Shown: positions 17,456 to 27,136, numbered from the stretch's first letter. The stretch is DNA of 64,000 nucleotides from Sedimenticola selenatireducens (GCF_007625115.1 NZ_VMNH01000006.1:46878-110877); one strand, 5' to 3'. Numbers and translations: made by a program. Notes: generated by a model not told the origin, from the letters alone.

Positions 17456-18508
17456 ATGCAGCTACTGACAGATTGGTTTAAACGTCATTTTTCAGATCCT
17501 GAGGTCATCTTTCTTGCGCTGTTTTTGCTCGCCAGTTTTGCCATTATCATTACGATGGGGGAGATGCTTACGCCTGTGCTTGCCAGCGCGGTCATAGCCT
17601 ATCTTCTGGAAGGACTGGTTAGCAAAATCCAACGCATGGGCGTCCCTCGATTTACGGCAGTGCTGATTGTTTTCATTGCATTTCTGTTATTCGTTACACT
17701 GATTTTGTTTGTTTTGATGCCCGAACTCTCAAGACAGGCAACGCAACTGTTCCAACAAATTCCCGCAATGATTACCGAAGGTCAGCGCCTACTATTATTG
17801 CTACCTGAGCGTTATCCCGAGGCGCTGTCAGTTGAGCAGGTACAGGAGATAATAACCATTATTCGACGTGAGATAGCGGCAGTCGGACAGCAGGTGCTCT
17901 CCGTGTCGCTCTCATCAGTTGTCGGTTTGATTACCATTCTCGTCTATCTGATTCTGATGCCGCTACTGGTGTTTTTCTTCCTGAAAGATAAAAAGATTAT
18001 CATTGATTGGGCGCTCGGCTTCTTGCCTAGCAGCCGGAAATTTGCTGATACCGTCTGGCATGATATGGATGGACAGATCGCCAACTATGTGCGGGGAAAA
18101 TTCTGGGAGATTATCATTGTCGGCTCCGCCAGTTTTGTGGTTTTCACATTTATGGGACTGCAATATGCGATGCTACTGGGTGTACTCGTTGGGCTCTCAG
18201 TTATTATTCCCTACATTGGTGCTGCGGTTGTTACTTTTCCTGTAATACTGATTGCCTGGTTTCAGTGGGGTTGGGGAAATGATTTCATCTGGCTGAGTGT
18301 GGCCTATTTTGTGATCCAGGCGCTGGATGGGAATGTGCTCGTTCCTTTACTGTTTTCTGAGGTAGTAAATCTGCACCCGGTGGCGATTATTGTAGCAATA
18401 CTTGTTTTTGGCGGGTTGTGGGGGTTTTGGGGGGTATTCTTTGCAATTCCTCTGGCTACACTCGTTCAAGCGGTGATCAGTGCTTGGCCAAATAGGGTGC
18501 CGTCATAA
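17456..18508 (+). CDS. AI-2E family transporter / PerM-type permease
   Basis: A 350-aa polytopic membrane protein of the AI-2E transporter (PF01594-type) family. It has the usual layout: two N-terminal TM segments (residues 15-60), a TM at 60-85, an amphipathic helical stretch (90-145), and a C-terminal cluster of TMs including GVLVGLSVIIPYIGAAVVTFPV and LVPLLFSEVVNLHPVAIIVAILVFGGLWGFWGVFFAIPLATL. Members export AI-2 or act as Na+/H+ antiporters; the substrate here is unknown. It follows the hypothetical gene by 26 bp. Confidence 0.9.
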   Translation: MQLLTDWFKRHFSDPEVIFLALFLLASFAIIITMGEMLTPVLASAVIAYLLEGLVSKIQRMGVPRFTAVLIVFIAFLLFVTLILFVLMPELSRQATQLFQQIPAMITEGQRLLLLLPERYPEALSVEQVQEIITIIRREIAAVGQQVLSVSLSSVVGLITILVYLILMPLLVFFFLKDKKIIIDWALGFLPSSRKFADTVWHDMDGQIANYVRGKFWEIIIVGSASFVVFTFMGLQYAMLLGVLVGLSVIIPYIGAAVVTFPVILIAWFQWGWGNDFIWLSVAYFVIQALDGNVLVPLLFSEVVNLHPVAIIVAILVFGGLWGFWGVFFAIPLATLVQAVISAWPNRVPS

Positions 18509-18534
18509 AATTAATAGACAGCACCCCTGCGTTG

Positions 18535-18723
18535 TTATTTTTTGGTTTTGCAGGTACTCAAGCCGAACGGCAAGTAGGCTGGGCACCAGCTTATGGCTGC
18601 AGTAAAAAGGGGAATGATACCAACGGCGCCCCACCAATTCTGTGTGGCAAGTCCCCAGGCAATTAATGCAATGCCTGCGACGGCGCGTAGTCCTCGATCG
18701 AGGCCACCCATATTCTTTTTCAT
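18535..18723 (-). CDS. DUF2892/YgaP-type small membrane protein
   Basis: A 62-aa protein beginning MKKNMGGLDRGLRAVAGIALIAWGLATQNWWGAVG. This is the DUF2892 transmembrane module found at the C terminus of the rhodanese YgaP and as stand-alone proteins. Two TM helices (about residues 14-30 and 33-50) are predicted, followed by CPAYLPFGLSTCK, with two cysteines near the membrane face. An overlapping 90-aa frame (18503-18775) was discarded because it lacks family features. The upstream palindrome at 18808 and the Crp/Fnr gene suggest regulated expression. Confidence 0.85.
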   Translation of the reverse strand: MKKNMGGLDRGLRAVAGIALIAWGLATQNWWGAVGIIPLFTAAISWCPAYLPFGLSTCKTKK

Positions 18724-18807
18724 TGTCTGCTCCTATGTAAACAAGTTGCCAGTGAGGCGATGCCTCATAGATCAACGGCTACAATAGTCTGTAAAGTTCA
18801 GGATGTC

Positions 18808-18822
18808 TGTGACAATGTCACA
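18808..18822. promoter_or_regulatory. Perfect palindrome TGTGACA-A-TGTCACA, putative Crp/Fnr operator
   Basis: A 15-bp perfect inverted repeat (7-1-7), 85 bp upstream of the DUF2892 start codon and 44 bp after the Crp/Fnr gene stop. It resembles the CRP half-sites TGTGA/TCACA but with 5 instead of 6 bp between them. The encoded neighbour regulator is the obvious candidate ligand (inference). Confidence 0.6.
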
Positions 18823-18865
18823 CAAGGCAATGTGGCATCAATCGGTGGATGATTAACGTTATCCA

Positions 18866-19549
18866 TTACTGTTCATGTTGTTTGGATTTGAGTGTGTCGA
18901 GATCGATCAGCTGTATGGCTCCTCGGGTCACTTTAATAAGATCTTCATGTTCAAAATCCTTAAGAATTCTACTCACTACCTCCCTTGAAGTACCGAGTTC
19001 TGAAGCGATTTCCTGATGAGTGACCCTGATGGCAGTACTTTCGCTCGCTGCCCTGTTGCAAAGATAAGTCGCGATTCGGCGATCCATTTTTCTGAATACC
19101 ACATCCTCAACCACGTGGATTATATTGGATAAACGGGTAGCGACTAGGCTGAAGATGTAATCTCTCCATACGGCTGATTCTGAGAGCCAGGTCTGTACCG
19201 TATTGGCAGGAATGATGGCTGCCTCAACGTCTGTATCGCAAATGGCAAAGGCAGGAAACGGGATTTCGCTGAGAATGCAGGAGGCGGTGAGAATGCAGCT
19301 CTCTCCTTGGCTGATTCGGTAGAGTGTTATCTCTTTCCCATTCTCACCCAATTTATAGATTCGGGCTGTACCTTCCAGCACAATGGACAGATGGCTGCAA
19401 TGATTCCCTTCATGACAGATTGGTTGTCCTTTCTGCAACTTGATTATTGAGGCTTGTGAATAGAAGCGTTGCTTGAGCTGGTCATCCTGCTGGTTAAGAA
19501 AGGGTATATGCCCAGCGAGCCTGGCGATTTGTTCATTTGGGATGCTCAC
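18866..19549 (-). CDS. Crp/Fnr-family regulator with clustered cysteines
   Basis: A 227-aa regulator: cNMP-like beta-roll (about residues 25-115), dimerisation helix (120-150) and a Crp-type HTH (THQEIASELGTSREVVSRILKDFEHEDLI, 177-205). It lacks the N-terminal Fe-S cysteines of FNR. It has five cysteines: C45 and C51 in ICHEGNHC, C85 and C91 in GESCILTASC, and C104. The GESCILTASC motif sits where CRP binds cAMP (the RPGESFGE-type loop), so cAMP binding is unlikely and thiol chemistry is plausible. It starts 15 bp after the multidomain response regulator stop and is probably co-transcribed with it. Confidence 0.88.
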   Translation of the reverse strand: MSIPNEQIARLAGHIPFLNQQDDQLKQRFYSQASIIKLQKGQPICHEGNHCSHLSIVLEGTARIYKLGENGKEITLYRISQGESCILTASCILSEIPFPAFAICDTDVEAAIIPANTVQTWLSESAVWRDYIFSLVATRLSNIIHVVEDVVFRKMDRRIATYLCNRAASESTAIRVTHQEIASELGTSREVVSRILKDFEHEDLIKVTRGAIQLIDLDTLKSKQHEQ

Positions 19550-19564
19550 ACTACTTGCTCTGCC

Positions 19565-21889
19565 TCAGTGCCTGGTTGTGCCTGAAATTATTGGGACAAG
19601 GTCTGCCGAATCACGCCAAAGGGGTGTAATTGAAGCGGGCTCAGATCGGGCGGGTAGAATGATTTTGGCGTTGCTTTGATGTATCTGCTCAATAATTTCT
19701 GATACCTCTTTGTCAGCGGCTTCCAGTACTGGGCCCGCAATGTGTACGTAATCGGCGTGCAGATATTGGAGTACTTTGATTGCGGCGTTACTAGCCCCAT
19801 AGCGTGATAGAGCAATCTTAATACCCATATCCCGGAGTTCAGAAAAGTGCTGTTTTGATACCTTTAGGTTGGCGCTTAGATCGGCTATTCGGTATTCGAA
19901 TATCAGGCCGAATCCGACCATTTGACGCGCCCGAAGTTGCTTTTTCAGCCACTCGGTGATGGTGTTTTGGAAAATAGTGCTGCTGGCAAGCTCAACTAAC
20001 AAGCTGATCTGTTTTCCCTCAACTCTCTTCTCTTCCAGCGTTATCAGGGCGCGTTCAACCAGCCATTGACTGACCTGAGTGGCCAGGCCTTCTTCATTGG
20101 CAAGGGATATAATCTCAGCGTTGCCCAGTTGCTTGCCATCCGGAAGTCGAAGCCGCAACTTCAGTTCATAGACCTCTGGCTCTGCTTTGTGGGGGTGGCC
20201 AAGCGCCCGGAATAGCAGTTGAAAACCATTTTCCTGTAATGCCTGCTTTAACAAGGTAGGTAGGGTGGCCTGCTTGGATGGGGCGGTTAAGCCGTCGCCT
20301 GTCTCGTAAATTTTCATCATCTGGGTGCTATGCTGAATCTCCGCGCAGGCGGCAGAGGCATTGGCCATGAGTTCTGAGGCATTGATTCCCTCCTTATGGA
20401 TGAACGCAATGCCGATATGGGGCGTGTGCTTGTTTCCGTTTTTTAGTTCTTGAATTCGGGCGGAGATTTTTTCACCCAATGCGATTATGTTCTTCTGATG
20501 TGGACGCAGGACAACGATGGCTATGCTGGTTTCATCAATGCGTGAAGCGATATCCTGCTCTTCCAAAACCTCCATGATATGGTTGCCTAGGGTTGCCATA
20601 AACCGATCAAATTCAACAGGTTTATTACCCTCGGAGCCTTCATGAAGGGTGATGTACAAAACGCCGCCCAGAGTATTGCGCTGCTCTGTGTCTGTAGTCA
20701 GGGCATCCAGTTTTTCATAAAAATGGCGTCGATTATAGAGCCCTGTAACTGGATCTCTGGCGCTTGGGTAGTGTCTTTTTTTCTCCAGAATTCGCGCCCG
20801 CTCCACTCGATTGCTGATGGTACTGATCAGATGACGCGGGCGAATAGGCTTGCTGAGAAAATCATCACCACCCACACTGAGTGCCTGCAGTTGTTTATCG
20901 GTATCTTGTTCTCCGGAAAGAAAGACAATCGGGGTCATGATGAAATCGGGGTGTTCACGAATAATGGTGGTCAACTCTGTGCCGCTGGCATTAGGCATAT
21001 AGAGGTCCATAAGAATGAGATCTGGGCGAAACTTATCAAGCGCATCAATTACCTTCATGGGATCTGTTATGGCCAGTGTCTTCATGCCGCTCTTTTTCAG
21101 GATAGAGGCTGCAAAGTCGGCTTGGGATTGGTCATCCTCAACCACCAGAATGCGATAGCTTTCATGTTTTGGAGAGGCCAGTTCAATGATGTTGTCAACA
21201 AGTTCCTGGGTATTAATCGGGGTCAGATAGTAGGCATCAACGCCACTTCTGAGTGCCAATAAGCGTTGTTCAAGATCTCTGGATTGGCTGAGGCAAACGA
21301 TATCCACTTGGGTTTTATGACGCTCTTGTTGGATCGCCAGTTCACGATTTAAAAGGCCAATATGAGGGAGGAATTCAGCGTCGAGGATAAGTACATTAGG
21401 TAACCGTCGTTGTACCTCACCCTCAACATCGTCGGGGTGATTAAAGCTTAAGACGGTGCAATCGTGCTCTTCCAGCACATCAGTCAGGCCGGGTGCAATC
21501 TCTCTGTTTGAATGGAGAAGGTAAATGAGTCGCTCCTCCGGTTGATCAATTCCAGACTTGCTTCGGATCAGGTCCACCTCATGTTTCATCGCATTGATCA
21601 AGGTACTGCCTGTCTCTTCCTGATCTGTTGAGAGTGGGTTGTCAATGCCGATGAGGGTATTGAGGTAGACCTCCAGAGAGAAGCTGCTTTCGCTGAGACT
21701 GATTAAGCCATATTGACCGCTTGCGCCAGTTAGGCCCTGTACTTTCTGATAAAGGCTTTTGAGTCGTGAATGATCCCATTCACTGCTATTGAGTCGGCTC
21801 CAATCGCCTTTGATGCTGGCTATCCGCTCTGGGAGATGTTGGACAAACGCTGCCTTGAGTTCGCGTTCTTTTTCTTCTTTTTCAGGCAT
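19565..21889 (-). CDS. Multidomain response regulator with degenerate HPt, GGDEF and EAL domains
   Basis: A 774-aa cytoplasmic protein. Residues 1-110 resemble an HPt bundle in which the phospho-His is replaced (YQKVQGLTGASGQYGL, Gln48). Residues 120-235 form a first receiver-like domain. Residues 245-360 form an intact receiver: D252/D253, phospho-Asp D295 in LILMDLYMPN, and K347. Residues 378-530 are a GGDEF domain (RDPVTGLYNRRHF) whose catalytic loop reads RIDETS. Residues 545-765 are an EAL domain whose signature reads YELKLRLR. Neither output domain should make or break c-di-GMP; binding or protein-protein signalling is likelier. It is divergent from a hybrid kinase, its probable partner. 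Confidence 0.88.
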   Translation of the reverse strand: MPEKEEKERELKAAFVQHLPERIASIKGDWSRLNSSEWDHSRLKSLYQKVQGLTGASGQYGLISLSESSFSLEVYLNTLIGIDNPLSTDQEETGSTLINAMKHEVDLIRSKSGIDQPEERLIYLLHSNREIAPGLTDVLEEHDCTVLSFNHPDDVEGEVQRRLPNVLILDAEFLPHIGLLNRELAIQQERHKTQVDIVCLSQSRDLEQRLLALRSGVDAYYLTPINTQELVDNIIELASPKHESYRILVVEDDQSQADFAASILKKSGMKTLAITDPMKVIDALDKFRPDLILMDLYMPNASGTELTTIIREHPDFIMTPIVFLSGEQDTDKQLQALSVGGDDFLSKPIRPRHLISTISNRVERARILEKKRHYPSARDPVTGLYNRRHFYEKLDALTTDTEQRNTLGGVLYITLHEGSEGNKPVEFDRFMATLGNHIMEVLEEQDIASRIDETSIAIVVLRPHQKNIIALGEKISARIQELKNGNKHTPHIGIAFIHKEGINASELMANASAACAEIQHSTQMMKIYETGDGLTAPSKQATLPTLLKQALQENGFQLLFRALGHPHKAEPEVYELKLRLRLPDGKQLGNAEIISLANEEGLATQVSQWLVERALITLEEKRVEGKQISLLVELASSTIFQNTITEWLKKQLRARQMVGFGLIFEYRIADLSANLKVSKQHFSELRDMGIKIALSRYGASNAAIKVLQYLHADYVHIAGPVLEAADKEVSEIIEQIHQSNAKIILPARSEPASITPLWRDSADLVPIISGTTRH

Positions 21890-22059
21890 TTATACTTTTC
21901 CTAAGTATGCAGTCAAAAAATTGCTGATCCAGTACAGGGATTATCTGATCCGATGCGATAAGCGTATGCAATAAATTATAGTCTGCTATGGATCGGGTCA
22001 GTAATTTGCCTACTATTCTGAGTCTGTGGCATAACGAAGATCAGTGGTCGGCCCCTTTG

Positions 22060-22095
22060 CATTACTTGCCATTTTAACCGGAATGACAAGTAATG
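22060..22095. promoter_or_regulatory. Interrupted 36-bp palindrome in the divergent kinase/regulator promoter region
   Basis: CATTACTTG-c-CATT (22060-22073) and AATG-a-CAAGTAATG (22082-22095) are inverted copies with one mismatch and an 8-bp centre. It lies in the 249-279 bp region between the two divergent signalling genes. An operator for a dimeric regulator or an mRNA leader hairpin are both possible. Confidence 0.6.
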
Positions 22096-22168
22096 GTAGT
22101 CATCCGTAAAAGGTCGTGACAGACTGTTTTCCAAACCTGTGTTCAATTACAAAGATCATGGACTAATC

Positions 22169-24979
22169 ATGCAAGATAGCAGGATCACCCGAGAATTGTT
22201 AATTACAATGGAGCGGGTAAGGCTCTTTTATACGGGTCTTGGCTTTGCTGGTCTAGCGACACTTTTATTGGCGGCAGCTGTATTTGGTCTAAATACTAAG
22301 GGCGAGATTAGCCAGATCAGTATGTTATCCATGGGGTTGCTGGTTGTTGGTCTTGCGCAAGTTGCTCTCTGGTATATGTGGAATCTTAATCAGCCGGATA
22401 TGGTTACCGCTCGGCGGTGGGAATATTATCCTCTCCCCATCGCTGTAGTATCCGGTCTTTTATGGGGTGCAATTACAGCTTTTGCCTTACCAGGCTACCT
22501 TACTGATGCGGGCTTGCTAATACTGCTCTCTACAGCCGCCAGCGCATTGCTATCGATCATGTTTTTATCAGCGATCGATTTAATGGTACTGCTCTTCATT
22601 GCGGCTTTTCTGGCTTCGCTTTTAATCGTGATTAAGGTGTTAGAAGCCTGGCCGTCAAGCGCCATGGTAGTGTTGGTGCTTGCGCTTGTTATAGGTCTAT
22701 GCCTGATAACTGCGGCATTTTCTGTACTTTTCAGTATTATCGCGAGGCTTCGTGCGGGTAAGCAAAACGTCAGTGGTAAGCTCAATCTGGCGCGTGTGGA
22801 GATGGTTGATTTGCACTCCAAGCTCAGTGACGAAGATGAGCGCCGCAGGGATGTGGAACAAGAACTTTATCTGGCAAAGGAGGCTGCAGAGACGGCTAAC
22901 ATGGTTAAAAGCGAGTTTCTGGCAACCATGAGTCATGAGATAAGAACGCCTTTGAATGGGATTGTCCCTCTGTTGGAGATTTTGCGGGAGTCACGGCTGG
23001 ATAGGGAGCAGCGTCAGTTTGTAAATACGGCACTGAACTCCTCGTATCATCTGATGAGCATCATCAATGACATTCTGGATTTTTCCAAGATAGAGGCCGG
23101 GAAGCTCGACCTGGAGTCAATAGAGGTTAATCTACGAGACTTGGTCGAGTCTGTTGTTGCCATGATGGCAAAGAGTTCTGAGCGGCGGGGTTTGGATCTG
23201 GATTATAAGATTGCCACTGATGTGCCTGCTGTTGTGCAGGGTGATCCAATCCGACTTCGACAAGTTTTGACCAACTTGGTGAGCAATGCCATCAAGTTTA
23301 CCAACAAGGGTGGCGTCATGGTGGAGGTGGCCTGTCGTGGCAATAGCCGTAAAACCATAGAAGTGGTGTTCGCTGTGAAAGATACCGGTGATGGTATCAG
23401 TCAGGAGATTCAAGCGCGTCTGTTCAGGTCATTTAATCAGGCGGATGCCTCTACCACCCGCAAGCATGGCGGGACCGGGTTAGGGTTGGTTATTTCCCAA
23501 CGGTTGGTGGCGTTGATGGATGGTAAGATCGGTGTCAGGTCTGAGCAGGGAAAAGGTTCGGTTTTCTGGTTTGTGGTTCCCCTGCGTAAATCAGTGAGTG
23601 ATATTCCGGCTGACCGAATAAGCCTTGAAGGGCTACGTGTCATGATCGTCGCTAGCCGTGACCGCCAGATAGACAAAATGGAGCAGTATTTAAATGCATG
23701 GAAAATTCTGCATCAACGTGAAGAACAACCGGCGCGTGCGCTGTCCAATCTGCTATCAAGTGCAACTCTGGGAGAGAGTTGGGCCTACGAATTGGTAGTT
23801 GTGGATACCAAATCTCTTGGGGGGCGATTAAATGCCTTCCTGCAGGAGATAAAAAGCACGCCAACTCTGGGCGGTTTGAAACTGCTTTTAGTAGGAGAGT
23901 CAACTCACTCAGCCAGCAAGTTGGGTGTGGATGCGATCCTGCCTCGCAACGTGAAACAGGGTGAGCTACAACGAGTATTGGAGCGCATGATGGATGTGCA
24001 AACCCCGCTGCGTGGTAGATTGATGGACGACACTGACGAGATTTCAAATCAGTTTCTTATCTCGGATAGTCAGGCGGACGCTTGGGATGAGACGGTTCCT
24101 CTGAGTAGCCTCTCGTTACCGCAGGAAGCCCCTGGTAGCCAGGTTCAGTTAATGGGGCACGTGCTGATTGTTGAGGATAATCTGGTTAATCTGAATGTGG
24201 CGAAAAAAATGTTGCTGCGCTTAGGGCTTGAGTGTGATGTGGCGCAAGATGGATTGGATGCCTTGCGGGCTATCGATCATCACCAATATGACCTGGTACT
24301 GATGGATTGTCAGATGCCACGTATGGATGGCTATGAGGCGACTCGGGCGATTCGTTTGAGGGAAGCGACCAAAGGGTTCTCCAGGCTGCCAGTGATAGCG
24401 ATGACCGCTAATGCAATGGATGGGGACCGGGAAAAATGCCTTGATTCAGGTATGGATGACTATCTGGCGAAGCCGATTATGCCAGCAACCTTGAGGCTGA
24501 TGCTGTGCCAGTGGCTACCCATAAATGAACAGGAGAAGGGTGAGCCAAAAGATAATCTTGAAATGCTTGAGCGCCAGAAGGTCTCTGATCAGTTAACAGC
24601 AGCACAAGCAAAAACGCATGGTAAGCAAGTTGATTCAGCTATTGATCCGTCTGTTATAGAAGAGCTTTACGAGATCATGGAGGAGGATTTCGTTGGTCTG
24701 ATACTCAGTTTCCTGGATGCGGCACCTGGCCTGATCAGGGAGATTGAAGCGGGTATTTTAGACGGGGATACTCATCAGATGATCCTTCCGGCTCACTCAT
24801 TAAAATCCAGCAGTGCCAATGTCGGTGCCATGTTGCTCTCAGAAATTGCAAAGCAGATTGAGCTTTCAGCACGCGAACAAGCTATTACCCATATTCCTGA
24901 ACTGTTTGAGATTCTGAATGAGCGCTTTAATGTCGCCAATAAAGCGCTGCGTAAACTGTGTGAGCAGGGCCTTTCCTGA
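22169..24979 (+). CDS. Hybrid sensor histidine kinase (7TM-type sensor, HisKA, HATPase, two receivers, HPt)
   Basis: From ATG 22169 the protein has 936 aa. Residues about 15-190 contain six to seven TM helices without a large loop, so sensing is in or near the membrane, as in RpfC-like kinases. A coiled coil (200-240) leads to HisKA with [10 protein letters not shown] (His256) and HATPase_c ([27 protein letters not shown]). A first receiver-like segment (about 485-605) lacks the phospho-Asp. A second, intact receiver has D713 in [14 protein letters not shown]-terminal HPt carries His876 ([13 protein letters not shown]). A phosphorelay H-D-H is expected, with the divergent regulator as plausible acceptor. 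An in-frame GTG at 22139 is an alternative start; neither has a clear Shine-Dalgarno. Confidence 0.9.
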   Translation: MQDSRITRELLITMERVRLFYTGLGFAGLATLLLAAAVFGLNTKGEISQISMLSMGLLVVGLAQVALWYMWNLNQPDMVTARRWEYYPLPIAVVSGLLWGAITAFALPGYLTDAGLLILLSTAASALLSIMFLSAIDLMVLLFIAAFLASLLIVIKVLEAWPSSAMVVLVLALVIGLCLITAAFSVLFSIIARLRAGKQNVSGKLNLARVEMVDLHSKLSDEDERRRDVEQELYLAKEAAETANMVKSEFLATMSHEIRTPLNGIVPLLEILRESRLDREQRQFVNTALNSSYHLMSIINDILDFSKIEAGKLDLESIEVNLRDLVESVVAMMAKSSERRGLDLDYKIATDVPAVVQGDPIRLRQVLTNLVSNAIKFTNKGGVMVEVACRGNSRKTIEVVFAVKDTGDGISQEIQARLFRSFNQADASTTRKHGGTGLGLVISQRLVALMDGKIGVRSEQGKGSVFWFVVPLRKSVSDIPADRISLEGLRVMIVASRDRQIDKMEQYLNAWKILHQREEQPARALSNLLSSATLGESWAYELVVVDTKSLGGRLNAFLQEIKSTPTLGGLKLLLVGESTHSASKLGVDAILPRNVKQGELQRVLERMMDVQTPLRGRLMDDTDEISNQFLISDSQADAWDETVPLSSLSLPQEAPGSQVQLMGHVLIVEDNLVNLNVAKKMLLRLGLECDVAQDGLDALRAIDHHQYDLVLMDCQMPRMDGYEATRAIRLREATKGFSRLPVIAMTANAMDGDREKCLDSGMDDYLAKPIMPATLRLMLCQWLPINEQEKGEPKDNLEMLERQKVSDQLTAAQAKTHGKQVDSAIDPSVIEELYEIMEEDFVGLILSFLDAAPGLIREIEAGILDGDTHQMILPAHSLKSSSANVGAMLLSEIAKQIELSAREQAITHIPELFEILNERFNVANKALRKLCEQGLS

Positions 24980-25001
24980 CAATGAGTGAATAGGAGTTAG
25001 C

Positions 25002-26294
25002 GTGCCATATAAACCCTTCAAACTCTGGAGAGACAAAAAGGTCATTTCGTGGAGTTTCTATGATTGGGCTAATTCGGCTTTCTCTACAACCGTGATGGCC
25101 GGTTTTTTCCCGCTCTTTTTTAAACAGTACTGGGCGACTACCCTGGATAGCAGCGAGAGTACCTTCATGCTGGGAAGTGCAAATGCATTCGCTAGTTTGG
25201 TGGTTGTGGTGTTGGCCCCACTGCTAGGTGCCATAGCGGATAAGGGGGGCGCACGAAAGCGCTTTCTGATCTATTTTGCGATGATGGGCATTGTGATGAC
25301 CGGCTGCCTCTATCTGGTGGCATCGGGCGGTTGGGGGTTGGCGTTGGTGCTTTATGTGCTGGCTGTCATCGGCTTCTCTGGGGGTAATATTTTTTATGAT
25401 GCCTTGCTGGTTGAAGTGTCTGATGAAAGCTCCGTGGATCAGATTTCAGTCCTCGGCTTTGCGTTTGGTTATCTCGGGGGTGGGATATTATTTGCGGTGA
25501 ATGTCCTGATGACAATCAATCCGGAGTGGTTTGGGTTGGCGGATACCGCTGCCGCAGTTAGAGCCTCCTTTCTCATGGTTGCTGGCTGGTGGGCGCTCTT
25601 TACGCTCCCAGTGCTGCTATTTGTGACGGAGCCTGTCGTACATACGTCAATGGGTCTTCGGGATAGTATTCGGGCAGGATTTGGCGAATTACGTCAGACG
25701 CTTTCACGATTGAAGCTATTGAAGCAGGCTTGGATTTTTCTGTTGGCTTATTGGCTCTATATTGATGGTGTGGATACGATTGTCAGAATGGCCGTTGATT
25801 ATGGGCTTTCGCTTGGTTTCGATTCCAATGGATTGATCGTTGCTTTACTGATCACCCAGTTTGTTGGATTTCCTGCGGCAATTATCTTTGGTAGTTTGGC
25901 TGAGCGTTGGGGTGCCAGAGAGGGGATCTATCTGGCGATAGGTGTTTACCTGGCTATTATTCTTTGGGCCTATCAGATGAGTCAGGTGTGGGAGTTTTAC
26001 ATGCTGGCCATTGCAATCGGATTGGTTCAGGGTGGCATTCAGGCCTTGAGCCGGTCCTATTATACGCGCTTGATACCCAAGAATAAGCCGGCTGAATTTT
26101 TTGGTTTTTATAACATGTTGGGTAAATTTGCAGCCGTATTTGGTCCACTTTTAATGGGTGGGGTGAGTCTGGCAACTGGTAGTCCACGTCTCGCTATCCT
26201 TTCAGTCGCAATCTTGTTTGTGGCTGGCGCACTACTGCTCAAGTGTGTCGATGAAGAGGCGGGGAGGGCCGATGCCCTTCGTCTTGAGGGGTAA
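25002..26294 (+). CDS. UMF1-family MFS transporter
   Basis: A 430-aa permease with about 12 TM helices. The N terminus ISWSFYDWANSAFSTTVMAGFFPLFFKQYW is diagnostic of the UMF1 (unknown major facilitator, Atg22-like) family. The start is GTG at 25002 with TAGGAG about 6 nt upstream. The substrate is unknown. It lies 2 bp before the peptidase gene, forming a two-gene unit downstream of the hybrid kinase. Confidence 0.88.
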   Translation: MPYKPFKLWRDKKVISWSFYDWANSAFSTTVMAGFFPLFFKQYWATTLDSSESTFMLGSANAFASLVVVVLAPLLGAIADKGGARKRFLIYFAMMGIVMTGCLYLVASGGWGLALVLYVLAVIGFSGGNIFYDALLVEVSDESSVDQISVLGFAFGYLGGGILFAVNVLMTINPEWFGLADTAAAVRASFLMVAGWWALFTLPVLLFVTEPVVHTSMGLRDSIRAGFGELRQTLSRLKLLKQAWIFLLAYWLYIDGVDTIVRMAVDYGLSLGFDSNGLIVALLITQFVGFPAAIIFGSLAERWGAREGIYLAIGVYLAIILWAYQMSQVWEFYMLAIAIGLVQGGIQALSRSYYTRLIPKNKPAEFFGFYNMLGKFAAVFGPLLMGGVSLATGSPRLAILSVAILFVAGALLLKCVDEEAGRADALRLEG

Positions 26295-26296
26295 CA

Positions 26297-26983
26297 ATGC
26301 AGTTTGTACTTCTACTCATTCTGTTAGTGGTATTGATTCTTGGTCCTCAGTGGTGGGTGAAATCTGTCCTCTCACGCTACAGCAAGGAAGATCAGGGCTT
26401 TCCGGGTACAGGTGGTGAATTGGCACGGCATCTACTGAAGCGGCTCTCCTTGGAGCATGTCAAGGTTGAGTCAGCCCATGATGGCCAGGGTGACCACTAT
26501 GATCCCGTATCGGTATGTGTCCGGCTTTCGCCACAGAATCTGGACGGTCGTTCTCTGACAGCGATTGTAACGGCGACTCATGAAGTGGGACATGCCATAC
26601 AAGATGCGGCTGGCTATCCACCCTTTCTATGGCGCGGGCGTTTAGTCCGTATTGCTCAAGTGACCGAGCGATTGGGTTCGTTTCTGCTGTTCGCCGTTCC
26701 AGTTTTAACGCTGATTGCTCGGGCGCCAAGTGCTGGAGTGATTATGTTTTTAGCGGCAGTAAGTACGCTGGGTATTGGCCTGATTGTGCAGATGACGACC
26801 CTGCCTGTTGAATGGGATGCTAGCTTTAGACGCGCCATGCCGCTCTTAGAAGCTGGATATCTTGAACCGAGTCAATTGCCTGCAGCAAGGCGTATATTGC
26901 GGGCCTGCGCATTGACCTATCTGGCGTCTTCACTGGCCAGCTTACTCAATTTCTGGCGCTGGATGCGCCTTGTCAAACATTGA
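26297..26983 (+). CDS. Membrane-bound zinc metallopeptidase, YugP-like
   Basis: A 228-aa protein. An N-terminal TM helix (residues 1-20) precedes the zinc-binding HExxH motif ATHEVGHAIQDAAGY (around residues 94-108), followed by two TM segments (about 125-160) and a C-terminal helix pair. The order matches the YugP/DUF2268-like neutral zinc metallopeptidases. Its substrates are not known. The stop codon lies inside the left arm of a 14-bp inverted repeat (26979-26992). Confidence 0.88.
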   Translation: MQFVLLLILLVVLILGPQWWVKSVLSRYSKEDQGFPGTGGELARHLLKRLSLEHVKVESAHDGQGDHYDPVSVCVRLSPQNLDGRSLTAIVTATHEVGHAIQDAAGYPPFLWRGRLVRIAQVTERLGSFLLFAVPVLTLIARAPSAGVIMFLAAVSTLGIGLIVQMTTLPVEWDASFRRAMPLLEAGYLEPSQLPAARRILRACALTYLASSLASLLNFWRWMRLVKH

Positions 26984-27067
26984 CGGCCAGTACAGCTCTT
27001 TAAAGCCTGCGAATTGATCTTAGAGACGCCATTTTTTTGCCCTTTATGTTTTTTACTGGCCGTCAAT
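26979..27067. repeat. 14-bp perfect inverted repeat flanking 61 bp
   Basis: ATTGACGGCCAGTA (26979-26992) and its exact reverse complement (27054-27067) bracket 61 bp containing two T-runs. No target-site duplication is visible at the outer edges. It may be a long-loop hairpin acting on the mRNA end or a minimal MITE-like element. Confidence 0.7.
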
Positions 27068-27136
27068 TCTTTGGCGAAGGTTGTTAATGTAAGTATAAGT
27101 AATTGTATTTAAATATTAAATATGGATTATTATAGG

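Noticed and set aside
18503..18775. 90-codon minus-strand frame
   Set aside because: It shadows the DUF2892 gene in another frame; the latter has a clear family match.
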